A stretch of 64,000 nt of DNA from Lagierella massiliensis (GTDB lineage: Bacteria > Bacillota > Clostridia > Tissierellales > Peptoniphilaceae), in the NCBI GenBank assembly GCA_030532135.1, contig JAUNLT010000002.1, positions 62,001-126,000 of the forward strand, in the 5' to 3' direction. A program made the position numbers and the translations under genes. Each line of letters begins with the position of its first letter. Within the stretch, counting starts at the first letter, position 1. Positions 7,632 to 16,187 of this stretch are shown one piece after another. Under the pieces are notes generated by a model. It was not told where the DNA came from. It searched no databases and worked only from the letters and a program-made list of their open reading frames with translations.

Positions 7632-8132
7632 TTAGTTTAGTTTTTTTATCTCTTCAAAAGCCTTATCAAAATCCACCGCATTAGTTGACTCAGAAACATA
7701 CTCTGTATAAGTTATCTTACCATCTCTGTCAACTATAATTATTCCCCTTTGCAATAACATATTTTCTTCCATAAGAAATCCATACTTTTTACCAAAGTCA
7801 TGTCCGTTGTAATCTGATACCACAACTACATTTTCAATTCCTTTAGAGGCACAGTATCTTTGTTGTGCAAAAGGTAAATCCACAGAAATTGTAATTATTT
7901 TTACATCTTTCCCAAGTTCTTCTACCTTTTCATTAAAGGTTCTAGTTTGTATATCACATACAGGAGTGTCCACTGAAGGAACTACTGAATACACTACTAC
8001 TTTTCCCTTGTCTTCTGTTGAATTATAAACAGAAAGGTCTGTATTAACAGCTTTAAATTCAGGTGCCAAATCACCTACTTTAACTTGCTCTCCTATGATT
8101 GTTACAGGCTTGTTTCCAAATGTTGTTTTCAT
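7632..8132 (-). CDS. tpx: Thiol peroxidase (atypical 2-Cys peroxiredoxin)
   Basis: 166 residues, the usual Tpx length. The peroxidatic Cys59 is in PSVDTPVC and the resolving Cys94 in PFAQQRYC. It reduces hydroperoxides in the cytoplasm using thioredoxin, which fits the thioredoxin reductase in the grd operon. Some anaerobes carry Sec in this position, but here the codon is a normal Cys. The start ATG follows an AGGAGG-type site (CCTCCT on the plus strand at 8142-8147). It is divergent from the rhodanese gene at 8276 and monocistronic, or co-transcribed with the downstream rhodanese gene. Confidence 0.93.
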   Translation of the reverse strand: MKTTFGNKPVTIIGEQVKVGDLAPEFKAVNTDLSVYNSTEDKGKVVVYSVVPSVDTPVCDIQTRTFNEKVEELGKDVKIITISVDLPFAQQRYCASKGIENVVVVSDYNGHDFGKKYGFLMEENMLLQRGIIIVDRDGKITYTEYVSESTNAVDFDKAFEEIKKLN

Positions 8133-8275
8133 AATTTAAACCTCCTAAATTATTGTATTAATTAACATACGTTATATACCCTATAAATATGTATTAAACC
8201 TTTTATGTATATTTATAGAAAATCTAAATAATGTATGATAAAATTGTTTTAGTTAAATAAGAAAGGAAGATGTAT

Positions 8276-9367
8276 TTGAAAAGATATTTTAAATTTGCTT
8301 TAATGCTTTTAGTTATTACTTTTACCTTTACATCCTGCAAAAGTGATAATGAAGAAATAAAATCTACAGAAGAAGCGACAAAGTCAAATCAAATCCAAAA
8401 TGAAACAAAAGAGCTATCCACAAATCTGGAAATAAAACCTGTAATAGAAGAAAAAAGGGTTTATGTGGACGTGGATTGGGCAAAAGAATTTTTAGATAAT
8501 ACTGCCAAAGAGGATTATGTCCTTGCTGAAGTTACTTGGGGTGAAGAAAAAGATAGTCCCGACTATTTAAAAAAGCACATTCCTGGTGCAATTCACATAA
8601 ATACCGATATGGTGGAAGAAGGACCCGTTTGGAATTATAGAAGCCCTAACGAGCTTGAAAAAAATTTCTTAAATCTCGGAATTACTTCAAATAAAACTCT
8701 ATTATTATATGGACCAGATACTGGAGCCGATAGGGTTGCTCTTGCAGCCTTATACATGGGAGTTGAAGATGTAAAGATAATAGATGGTAGACTTAATGTT
8801 TGGGAAGAAAATGGGTTTGAAACTGAAGAAGGTTTAGTGAAACCTAAAGCAGAAACTGACTTTGGTATAAAAACTCCTGCCCATCCTGAATTTATTATTG
8901 ACATAGAAGAAGTTAATCAAAAACTAGAAAATGAAAAGGACTTCGAACTAGTATCTGTACGTTCAAAAGAAGAATGGCTAGGTGAAACCTCTGGTTATAG
9001 CTATATTCCAAAAGCTGGAGAGCCTAAAGGTGCAAAGTGGGGAGATTCCGGTCTTGGAAATAGCGGAATGGAAAATTACTGGAATGAAGATAATACTGTT
9101 AGAGATTTTAAAGAAATTGTATCAAAGTGGAATACAAACAATATAACTCTTACAAATAATATGTCCTTTTACTGTGGAACCGGTTGGAGAGCCGCAACAC
9201 CCTTTTTAATGATGTATGAAAGGGGATATGATGTAACTTTATTTGATGGTGGCTGGAATGAATGGCAGATGAATGATGAATTAGAAGCTCAAATAGGAGA
9301 TCCTAACTCAGCTGAATTTAAATATGAAAAGGTAGGAGATTTATCTGATGACAAAGCGACAAAATAA
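8276..9367 (+). CDS. Two-domain rhodanese (sulfurtransferase) lipoprotein
   Basis: About 363 residues from TTG 8276. The ATG at 8270 directly abuts the GAAAGGAAG ribosome binding site, so TTG six bases further is the better start. A signal peptide with lipobox FTSC is followed by two rhodanese domains. The first has LLYGPDTGADR, lacking the catalytic Cys. The second has FYCGTGWRAATPF with the active Cys. This is the thiosulfate/3-mercaptopyruvate sulfurtransferase plan with an inactive first domain. It acts outside the membrane. The next gene overlaps its end by 20 bases. Confidence 0.85.
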   Translation: MKRYFKFALMLLVITFTFTSCKSDNEEIKSTEEATKSNQIQNETKELSTNLEIKPVIEEKRVYVDVDWAKEFLDNTAKEDYVLAEVTWGEEKDSPDYLKKHIPGAIHINTDMVEEGPVWNYRSPNELEKNFLNLGITSNKTLLLYGPDTGADRVALAALYMGVEDVKIIDGRLNVWEENGFETEEGLVKPKAETDFGIKTPAHPEFIIDIEEVNQKLENEKDFELVSVRSKEEWLGETSGYSYIPKAGEPKGAKWGDSGLGNSGMENYWNEDNTVRDFKEIVSKWNTNNITLTNNMSFYCGTGWRAATPFLMMYERGYDVTLFDGGWNEWQMNDELEAQIGDPNSAEFKYEKVGDLSDDKATK

Positions 9368-9737
9368 GTCCTATGTCCTTTTTTCAATATTTCAAATAAT
9401 ACTAATTCTTACAGGAATTATATTTAATTACTTTTCTTTAAAAAAAATGGGTCTTATGCGTTACCTAGTATATAGAAATTATGAACTGGATAAGATGAAT
9501 ATTAAGGTATATCTATGGCTTATACTTTTAGCTTTTATCTTTGCAATGTTTTTAATTTATAAGAACAAAAAATTTAAAGTAAGTATAGATTTAATATTTT
9601 CCGTAATTTTAGTTGTCATTATCGGGCTTTTGTTTAATCAAGTACTAAAAAGATTTAAATATGACTACTATTATCAGTCTTTTTTATTCATAATAGTATC
9701 GACACTTCAAATCTTAAAACTCAATAAAAAACAGTAA
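9348..9737 (+). CDS. Hypothetical four-helix membrane protein
   Basis: 129 residues with four hydrophobic segments (about 10-28, 50-68, 77-96, 106-122) and a basic C-terminus. I do not recognise a family. It starts 20 bases inside the end of the rhodanese lipoprotein gene, with GGAG about a dozen bases upstream, so it is co-translated with it. It could be a membrane partner of the lipoprotein, but there is no direct evidence. Confidence 0.6.
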   Translation: MTKRQNKSYVLFSIFQIILILTGIIFNYFSLKKMGLMRYLVYRNYELDKMNIKVYLWLILLAFIFAMFLIYKNKKFKVSIDLIFSVILVVIIGLLFNQVLKRFKYDYYYQSFLFIIVSTLQILKLNKKQ

Positions 9738-9768
9738 AGTCTTTTTTGGAAGACTTTACTGTTTTTTT
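9731..9768. terminator. Bidirectional terminator
   Basis: ACAGTAAAGTCTT and AAGACTTTACTGT form a 13-bp stem around TTTTGG, followed by seven Ts on the plus strand. It overlaps the stop of the membrane protein and also serves the convergent gene ending at 9771. Confidence 0.9.
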
Positions 9769-9770
9769 AA

Positions 9771-10292
9771 TTATACAAATGCGGTTTTGTTTTTTATAAA
9801 TACATCCCAGATATACACTGCTATTCCCATAAGTAAAATAAAGTTCTTCTCATCACTTACCTGAATTTCCATAGTCTCATAAGGTTTAAATCCCTGTTTT
9901 AAAACTTTAATTCGTCCCACATTTCCAAGTACAAATTCATTTATTCCCTTTGGAAGAACCATATGCTCAACTATGCGATTGTATCGTATATCTAAGTGAA
10001 TATTGTCATTTTCAATCCTTGAGACCACATTTCCCGTCTCTTTTCCTTGTTCAAAATAGGTGTATTTTTTATCATTAGTGTAAAACTGTCTTTTTATTCT
10101 AAGTATCTCTTTTTTATCTAGGTTATAAAAAACAAATTCTGCACCTTTCGATACAGTTTCATTTACAAAGGCGTCAAAATAAGATCCTGGATTTCCAACC
10201 TTCTCTCCAACAATAACTAAGTCATCTGTTCTATCTTCATATACTTTAAATCTATCATTAACATACTTGTCAATTTTTATCTTATAATTCAT
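9771..10292 (-). CDS. Hypothetical protein, possibly tubby/LURP-like beta-rich
   Basis: 173 residues, no signal peptide. It is rich in short beta-strand-like stretches (KIKIDKYVN, AEFVFYNLDKKEILRIKR, IHLDIRYN) and ends with a hydrophobic helix (LLMGIAVYIWDVFI). The alternating strands followed by a C-terminal helix recall tubby C-terminal/LURP-one folds, but this is only an impression. It is preceded by a good AGGAGG-type site and stands alone between two terminators. Function unknown. Confidence 0.65.
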   Translation of the reverse strand: MNYKIKIDKYVNDRFKVYEDRTDDLVIVGEKVGNPGSYFDAFVNETVSKGAEFVFYNLDKKEILRIKRQFYTNDKKYTYFEQGKETGNVVSRIENDNIHLDIRYNRIVEHMVLPKGINEFVLGNVGRIKVLKQGFKPYETMEIQVSDEKNFILLMGIAVYIWDVFIKNKTAFV

Positions 10293-10390
10293 TTTGACCT
10301 CCTTTGATATCTATATTTGTATTTTATCATATTTTAATTCAATCACTTAACAATCTTTTTGGACTTAACTTTTAAAGATTTTATAGATTA

Positions 10391-10427
10391 AAACAAAAAA
10401 CCCCAAAAGGAAATACCTTTTGGAGGT
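10391..10427 (-). terminator. Terminator of the HU gene
   Basis: On the minus strand CCTCCAAAAGG / CCTTTTGGGG form a stem around TATTT, followed by TTTTTTGTTTT, just after the HU stop codon. Confidence 0.9.
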
Positions 10428-10447
10428 TTATAGCTCTTATACGATAA

Positions 10448-10726
10448 TTATTTATTAACAGCTTCTTTTAATGACTTACCAGCTTTAAATACAGGCGCAT
10501 TAGATGCAGGAATTTTTATAACTTCTTCAGGATTTCTTGGGTTTCTTCCTTCTCTAGCTTTTCTAGCTCTAGATTCGAAAGTACCAAATCCTACTAATTG
10601 AACTTTTTCTCCATCAGTTAATGCTTCAGTAACTGTTTCAATAAAAGCATTTAATGCTCTTTCAGATTCTACTTTAGTTAATTCACTTTTTTCTGATATT
10701 TTTGTTAATAATTCTGCTTTATTCAT
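10448..10726 (-). CDS. hup: HU family DNA-binding protein
   Basis: 92 residues, the standard length. It starts MNKAELLTKISEKSEL and has the HU signature GFGTFESRARKAREGRNPRNP in the beta-arm. It bends and compacts DNA as a dimer. An AGGAGG site precedes the ATG. It lies downstream of the glmU-pth-mfd-prsA block, where HU is commonly found in this group, but a 145-base gap suggests its own promoter. Confidence 0.96.
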   Translation of the reverse strand: MNKAELLTKISEKSELTKVESERALNAFIETVTEALTDGEKVQLVGFGTFESRARKAREGRNPRNPEEVIKIPASNAPVFKAGKSLKEAVNK

Positions 10727-10871
10727 TTATTTCCTCCTGATTTTTCTTGAATATATCATTCCTACTGATTATAACTAAACAAGGGCAAAGTTTCAAGGTT
10801 TGTTGCCAATTTTTTACTTTGTCTATATAATAATTTAATCTTTTAATCCTATTTTTATAAACTTTTATAGA

Positions 10872-12068
10872 CTATTTTGTCTCTTGTGTAGTATCCGTAT
10901 TTTCAGTTTCTTTTTCCTTAGACTCGTCTTTATCACTGGATTCTTTTTTATCGTCATTAGGTCCTTTTATCTTGCTAAAGTCAAAGCTTTCAATAGCTTT
11001 TTGTGCATCTTCTACAACATTTCCGTCTTTGTCATAAAATTCCACATCAATTTTTTTGATTTCTTCTTCTTTATACTTTGTAATTTCCTCTTCTACTATC
11101 ATATCTTTGTAATTGGACATTAATTGATCGTTATAGTATTTTTCATCTAATTGATCAAATTCTTCAGCTTTAGAAATTTCCTGTATAATGTGAAAACCAA
11201 ATTGAGTCTTTACAAGCTCTTGACTAATTTCTCCAGGATTCATAGATTCCACCGCTTCAGTAAACTCAGGAACCATATCTTTTCCATTGAAATTGCCTAG
11301 TTCTTCAGCCTTTATAGGTGTATCTTGAGATGTTTTGTTTTCCCCTGGCTTATACTCTTCAAAGGCTTTTTCAAATTTTTCCTTATCTGTTTTTATCTCA
11401 TCTAATTTAGCTTGTGCTTCTTTTCTTATTTCTTCTATTTTTGCTTCATCTGTTATTGGTTGTCCCATTTCGTCCATAGTTGTGAATAAGATGTGGTTTG
11501 CATTGTAAACGGGAAGTAGAGAATCTTTATCTTCCTTAATTCTCTTTTCAACCTCATCATCGGAAGGAGCAAGTTCTTCTTTTAATTTATCATCTAATTT
11601 AGTAATATAATTTTGCATTTCAAAGGAGTCATATTGTTCTTTTCTAAATTCCTCTTCAGTTAAGTTGTTTTCTTTCAAAAACTCCTTCAAAGCATCTTCT
11701 CCACCTGCTTGTTCAACTAAGTTGTCAATGGAGGCATTTACTTCTTCCTCAGAAACTTTTATTCCCTCTTTCTTTGAAACCTCTACAGTTTGCTCTTGCA
11801 TAACTAGAGATTGCAATATTTCAGATCTTATTCCTAGAGCTTGTTTCTTGCCCTCTTCTGTTGTTTCGTCAAAGTTACCACCTTGTCCAAACATTTCCAT
11901 TTGCTCTTTATAGTATGTGAAATACTCTTGCACCTCTTCAGCAGAAATATACACATCTCCCACCTTTGCTATAGCATTTTCAGGTTTTTTACCCACTTTG
12001 CTACATCCTGCTATAAGCATTGTAGTTGCTAATAACCCAGTTAAAAGCTTCTTCGTTCCTTTTTTCAA
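10872..12068 (-). CDS. prsA: PrsA/SurA-like peptidyl-prolyl isomerase lipoprotein
   Basis: 398 residues. Signal peptide with lipobox LIAGC (Cys22), a SurA_N-like helical chaperone region (about 30-165), a parvulin domain (about 185-300, NANHILFTTMDEMGQP to QTQFGFHIIQ-type end), then an acidic, low-complexity tail rich in Lys, Glu, Asp and Thr. It helps fold secreted proteins on the outer face of the membrane. It starts one base after mfd stops, so it belongs to the glmU-pth-mfd operon. Confidence 0.9.
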   Translation of the reverse strand: MKKGTKKLLTGLLATTMLIAGCSKVGKKPENAIAKVGDVYISAEEVQEYFTYYKEQMEMFGQGGNFDETTEEGKKQALGIRSEILQSLVMQEQTVEVSKKEGIKVSEEEVNASIDNLVEQAGGEDALKEFLKENNLTEEEFRKEQYDSFEMQNYITKLDDKLKEELAPSDDEVEKRIKEDKDSLLPVYNANHILFTTMDEMGQPITDEAKIEEIRKEAQAKLDEIKTDKEKFEKAFEEYKPGENKTSQDTPIKAEELGNFNGKDMVPEFTEAVESMNPGEISQELVKTQFGFHIIQEISKAEEFDQLDEKYYNDQLMSNYKDMIVEEEITKYKEEEIKKIDVEFYDKDGNVVEDAQKAIESFDFSKIKGPNDDKKESSDKDESKEKETENTDTTQETK

Positions 12069-12069
12069 A

Positions 12070-15000
12070 TTAATTACCTACCTTTTCTTTGTTAAAATTT
12101 AATATTAATACTAAAAGCCTTATCACAGGCTTCAAATCTTTTGAATTTACATATATTTTTGGAGTCCCTGCTAAATCAAAGTTCATGCTATCATCAAAAT
12201 TTTCACTAATATACTTTAATTCATCAAAATCCAAATCCTTTTTATTACTATATTCTAAACCAAAAGCTTGATCTTTCTCAAATATTTTGACAAATCCAGC
12301 CTTAGCTCCATAGGACTTAGTCAAAGCTATATCCATTATATTTTGAACAGGCTTTGGCAAATCTCCAAATCTGTCTATAAGTTCTTCAATTAACTCATCA
12401 TAATCTTCTTCATCTAAAATCGAAGCTATCTTTTTATACATTTCTATCTTTTCATTTGAGTCAAAGATATATGAAGATGGAATATAGGCATCCATTTTTA
12501 AATCTACTTCAACTTCTGACATTTTAACTTTATTCTTATTCTCTCCCTTGAGTTCTCCCAAGGTTTCTTCTAATAGTTTAACATAAAGATCATATCCTAT
12601 AGCAGAAATATGTCCCGACTGTACCTCTCCTAAAATATTTCCAGCGCCTCTAAGTTCTAAATCTCTCATGGCAATTTTATATCCAGATCCAAATTCTGTA
12701 AAATCCTTAATTGCCATTAATCTCTTTTCGGCAACTTGAGATATGCTCTTATTCTTCTCATAAGTAAAATATGCAAAAGAAGTTCTATCTGATCTTCCAA
12801 TTCTTCCCTTAAGCTGGTATAGCTGGGAAAGTCCCATCCTATCAGCATTGTAAACAATCATTGTGTTTACATTTGGTATATCCATACCAGTTTCTATAAT
12901 AGTGGTACATAAGAGAATATCGTATTCTCCTCCTTCAAATGCAAGCATTACCGTCTCAAGCTCTCTTTCAGACATCTGTCCATGTGCTATTGCAATTTTT
13001 GCATCAGGAACCATATCTTGCAATTTAAAGCTCATATCTTCAATATCTTGAACTTTGTTATAGACAAAATAAACTTGTCCTCCTCTGTCCATTTCTTTTA
13101 AAATGGCATCCCTTATAACTGATTCATTATATTCAATCACATAGGTATTTATAGGAAATCTCTCTTCTGGAGGTTCATCTAAAGTGGACATATCTCTAAT
13201 GCCTACAAGTCCCATTTGTAAAGTTCTTGGAATTGGAGTTGCTGAAAGAGTTAGAACGTCTACATTTTGTTTTAAATTTTTTAATTTTTCTTTGTCTTTG
13301 ACTCCAAACCTCTGTTCTTCATCAACGATCAAAAGCCCTAAGTCCTTATAATTTAAGTCCTTAGATAAAAGTCTGTGCGTTCCTATAATTATATCCACAA
13401 GTCCTCTTTGGACATCCTTAATAATAGCTTTTTGTTGGCTAGGTGTTCTAAATCTAGATAACATCTCCACAGAAACTGGATAATCTCCAATCCTTTGTAA
13501 AAAAGTATTGTAGTGTTGCTGTGCAAGAATAGTGGTTGGAACTAAAACCGCCACTTGCTTTTCATTCATAACCGCTTTAAACGCCGCTCTTATTGCAACC
13601 TCAGTCTTTCCATATCCAACATCTCCACATAACAATCTGTCCATAGGACTTTTAGATTCCATATCCTTCTTAATCTCTGCTATAGACCTAATTTGACTTG
13701 GTGTTTCTTCAAATATAAAATCGTCCTCAAACTCTCTTTGCCAAGCTCCGTCCTTGTCAAAAGAAAAGCCTTCTATCTTAGATCTTTTAGCGTAAAGCTC
13801 CACAAGTTCTTGTGCAATGGTCTCAACGGATTTTTTAGCTCTTATTTTAGCTTTTTGCCACTCTACTCCACCTAATTTATTAAGTCTTGGTCCCTTTTCA
13901 GATCCTGTTCCAACATATTTTTGGACTAAATTCATCTGATCTGTTGGTATATAAAGTTTATCGTTTCCCCTATAAGAAATTACTATATAATCCTTTGTGC
14001 TATCTTGAACTTTAATTTGTTCAATTCCCTGATACTGACCAATTCCATGATTTTCATGAACTATAAAATCTCCAATATCTAAATCAGAATAATTTATTAT
14101 TTCAGAGCTAGTTTTTTTCTTCTTTAATTTCTTAGAAGATTTTTTTTCTTTTCCATAGATTTCTCTAGTAGTCAAACAGGTAAATTTTAGTTTTTTATAC
14201 TCAAAACCTCTAGGCATTTGGCTACTTAAGATAAATACCATTCCAGAAAGTAACTTGCTATTAAAATCCTTTACAATTGCAGCATTTAAGTTCTTGTCTT
14301 TACAAAGCTGAAGTATTGCTACGGCTCTGTCTTCAGATCCTGCAAATATTACAAATTTTTCTCCTCGATAGGTCTGTCTTTCCAAATGTTCTGCAAGAAC
14401 TTCCAAATTTCTATTGAAATTCATAGCTTCAGAAGACTCTATTAGAACTTCCGTCTTAGGGTTTAAAAGCCTTGTTTTTTTTGCAAGAGGCGTAATGTTT
14501 AATACTGTATTTTCCATAATCGATTTTAAGATATCTTTAAATTCAATAAAAATATCTTCGTGAGTTATGAAAACCTCGCCTTTTTCCATCCTATACGCAA
14601 TGTCCTCTTTGAACATTTGATTAATTTCGCTATTTCTATCATAAACCCTTGTTACATCATCAACTACAACTAGAGAATTTTTAGGTAAATAATCTAAAAT
14701 ACTATGATAGTCAACTTTCTTTAAGTACGGCGACACTAGATCCGGGTTTGAAATTTCATATCCATTTTCAACGTATTCTAAGATATCCCCATATTTTTCC
14801 ATGAGTTTATCCTTATCCATTCCATACATTGTCGATCTATCCGCAATGTCCAAGTCCCTGCAAAGACCCTTTATAATCTTTTCTCTATGCTTTGAATCTA
14901 AAATTAATTCTTTAGAAGGAACCACTTTAACTTTATCAATATTTTCAACAGATCGTTGATCTGAAATATTGAAAGTTCTCATAGAGTCTATTTCATCATC

Positions 15001-15588
15001 AAAAAGTTCAATTCTAACAGGGTTATCCTCTTGTATAGGATAAATATCTACGATACCTCCCCTAATTGCAAATTGACCTTTTCCTTCTATTATACTTACC
15101 CTCTCATAATTGAGTTCTATTAATTTCTCAGAAAGACTTTCTAAATCCAAAGTATCATCAATGCCAATACTCAAGGTCATCGACTTGTATCTATTAACTT
15201 TAGTTAACTTTCTTTGAATAGCTCTTGAACTAGCTACGGTTATAAACGGCTCTTTCTCCATGAGTCTATTTAGAACTTTAAGCCTTTGATCTTCATTCTT
15301 TTTCTCTAAAGAAGAAAAATTATAGAAATTTAACTCAATCTCTGGAAAGTGTTCTACTATACTTTCATCTATTTCTTCAATATCTTCTACTATTTTTTTT
15401 GCAGTGGTTTCATCTTCAGTTATAAGTAAAATATTTTTATTCTCATTTATATATATTGAATAGATGAGATGATAAATACTCTCTTTAACTATACCATGCA
15501 GATATATTGAATTTTTTTCCACCTTTAAAGCAGATGATAAATTTTTATATTCATCTAAGTTTTTAATTATATCTGTAAAGAAATTCAT
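12070..15588 (-). CDS. mfd: Transcription-repair coupling factor Mfd
   Basis: 1172 residues, normal for Mfd. The order is UvrB-like N-terminal region, RNA-polymerase-interacting CarD/RID domain (about 495-560, DLDIGDFIVHENHGIGQYQG), RecG-type helicase with Walker A GDVGYGKTE near 655 and DEEQ box near 752, and a C-terminal TRCF domain. It removes RNA polymerase stalled at DNA damage and recruits UvrA. It sits between pth and prsA in the arrangement common in Firmicutes. Confidence 0.97.
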   Translation of the reverse strand: MNFFTDIIKNLDEYKNLSSALKVEKNSIYLHGIVKESIYHLIYSIYINENKNILLITEDETTAKKIVEDIEEIDESIVEHFPEIELNFYNFSSLEKKNEDQRLKVLNRLMEKEPFITVASSRAIQRKLTKVNRYKSMTLSIGIDDTLDLESLSEKLIELNYERVSIIEGKGQFAIRGGIVDIYPIQEDNPVRIELFDDEIDSMRTFNISDQRSVENIDKVKVVPSKELILDSKHREKIIKGLCRDLDIADRSTMYGMDKDKLMEKYGDILEYVENGYEISNPDLVSPYLKKVDYHSILDYLPKNSLVVVDDVTRVYDRNSEINQMFKEDIAYRMEKGEVFITHEDIFIEFKDILKSIMENTVLNITPLAKKTRLLNPKTEVLIESSEAMNFNRNLEVLAEHLERQTYRGEKFVIFAGSEDRAVAILQLCKDKNLNAAIVKDFNSKLLSGMVFILSSQMPRGFEYKKLKFTCLTTREIYGKEKKSSKKLKKKKTSSEIINYSDLDIGDFIVHENHGIGQYQGIEQIKVQDSTKDYIVISYRGNDKLYIPTDQMNLVQKYVGTGSEKGPRLNKLGGVEWQKAKIRAKKSVETIAQELVELYAKRSKIEGFSFDKDGAWQREFEDDFIFEETPSQIRSIAEIKKDMESKSPMDRLLCGDVGYGKTEVAIRAAFKAVMNEKQVAVLVPTTILAQQHYNTFLQRIGDYPVSVEMLSRFRTPSQQKAIIKDVQRGLVDIIIGTHRLLSKDLNYKDLGLLIVDEEQRFGVKDKEKLKNLKQNVDVLTLSATPIPRTLQMGLVGIRDMSTLDEPPEERFPINTYVIEYNESVIRDAILKEMDRGGQVYFVYNKVQDIEDMSFKLQDMVPDAKIAIAHGQMSERELETVMLAFEGGEYDILLCTTIIETGMDIPNVNTMIVYNADRMGLSQLYQLKGRIGRSDRTSFAYFTYEKNKSISQVAEKRLMAIKDFTEFGSGYKIAMRDLELRGAGNILGEVQSGHISAIGYDLYVKLLEETLGELKGENKNKVKMSEVEVDLKMDAYIPSSYIFDSNEKIEMYKKIASILDEEDYDELIEELIDRFGDLPKPVQNIMDIALTKSYGAKAGFVKIFEKDQAFGLEYSNKKDLDFDELKYISENFDDSMNFDLAGTPKIYVNSKDLKPVIRLLVLILNFNKEKVGN

Positions 15589-15608
15589 AACTCACCTATC
15601 TTGAAACT

Positions 15609-16187
15609 CTACTCTTCACTATGGTTTAACCCATTATAACGGTTCATTGCATCATTTAACTTTCCCTGAGCTATCAGTTCTACCGCTTTTGCAGCATCTT
15701 CTATCTCTAACTCTAAAATTTTTTGTTCTTCATTAGTAAAATTACTTAATACAAAATCAGCTAAATCCATTTTTGGATGCTTTTTACCAACTGCAATTTT
15801 TACCCTTGGAAAGTCCTGGGACTTCAGATGATAAATTATCGACTTTAAACCGTTATGACTGCCTGCAGATCCCTTTTGTTTAATTCTTATACTTCCCCAA
15901 GGGATGTCAATATCATCAGTTATAACTATAATGTCCTTTGGTTCTAAATTATAGTAATTAGCAAAGTCTACTACCGCCATTCCCGAATTGTTCATATAAG
16001 TTAGAGGTTTCATTAATACAACTTTTTCACGTCCTATCCGACCTTCTCCAAGTCCCGATCTAAACTTTTCCTTATTAATGAGGATATCATTTCTCTTCAT
16101 TAATAAGTCAATTGTCATAAAACCTACATTATGTCTATTGCCTAGGTACTTTTGTCCTGGATTTCCAAGTCCAACTATTAATTTCAA
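15609..16187 (-). CDS. pth: Peptidyl-tRNA hydrolase
   Basis: 192 residues. N-terminal LIVGLGNPGQKYLGNRHNVGF carries the catalytic His20-region motif, with further family motifs MKPLTYMNNSG and DDIDIPWG. It releases peptides from prematurely dropped peptidyl-tRNA. It directly follows glmU with no spacing and precedes mfd by 20 bases. Confidence 0.97.
   Translation of the reverse strand: MKLIVGLGNPGQKYLGNRHNVGFMTIDLLMKRNDILINKEKFRSGLGEGRIGREKVVLMKPLTYMNNSGMAVVDFANYYNLEPKDIIVITDDIDIPWGSIRIKQKGSAGSHNGLKSIIYHLKSQDFPRVKIAVGKKHPKMDLADFVLSNFTNEEQKILELEIEDAAKAVELIAQGKLNDAMNRYNGLNHSEE

Noticed and set aside
7632-8132. Thiol peroxidase as a fourth selenoprotein
   Set aside because: Both redox positions (59 and 94) are ordinary Cys codons.
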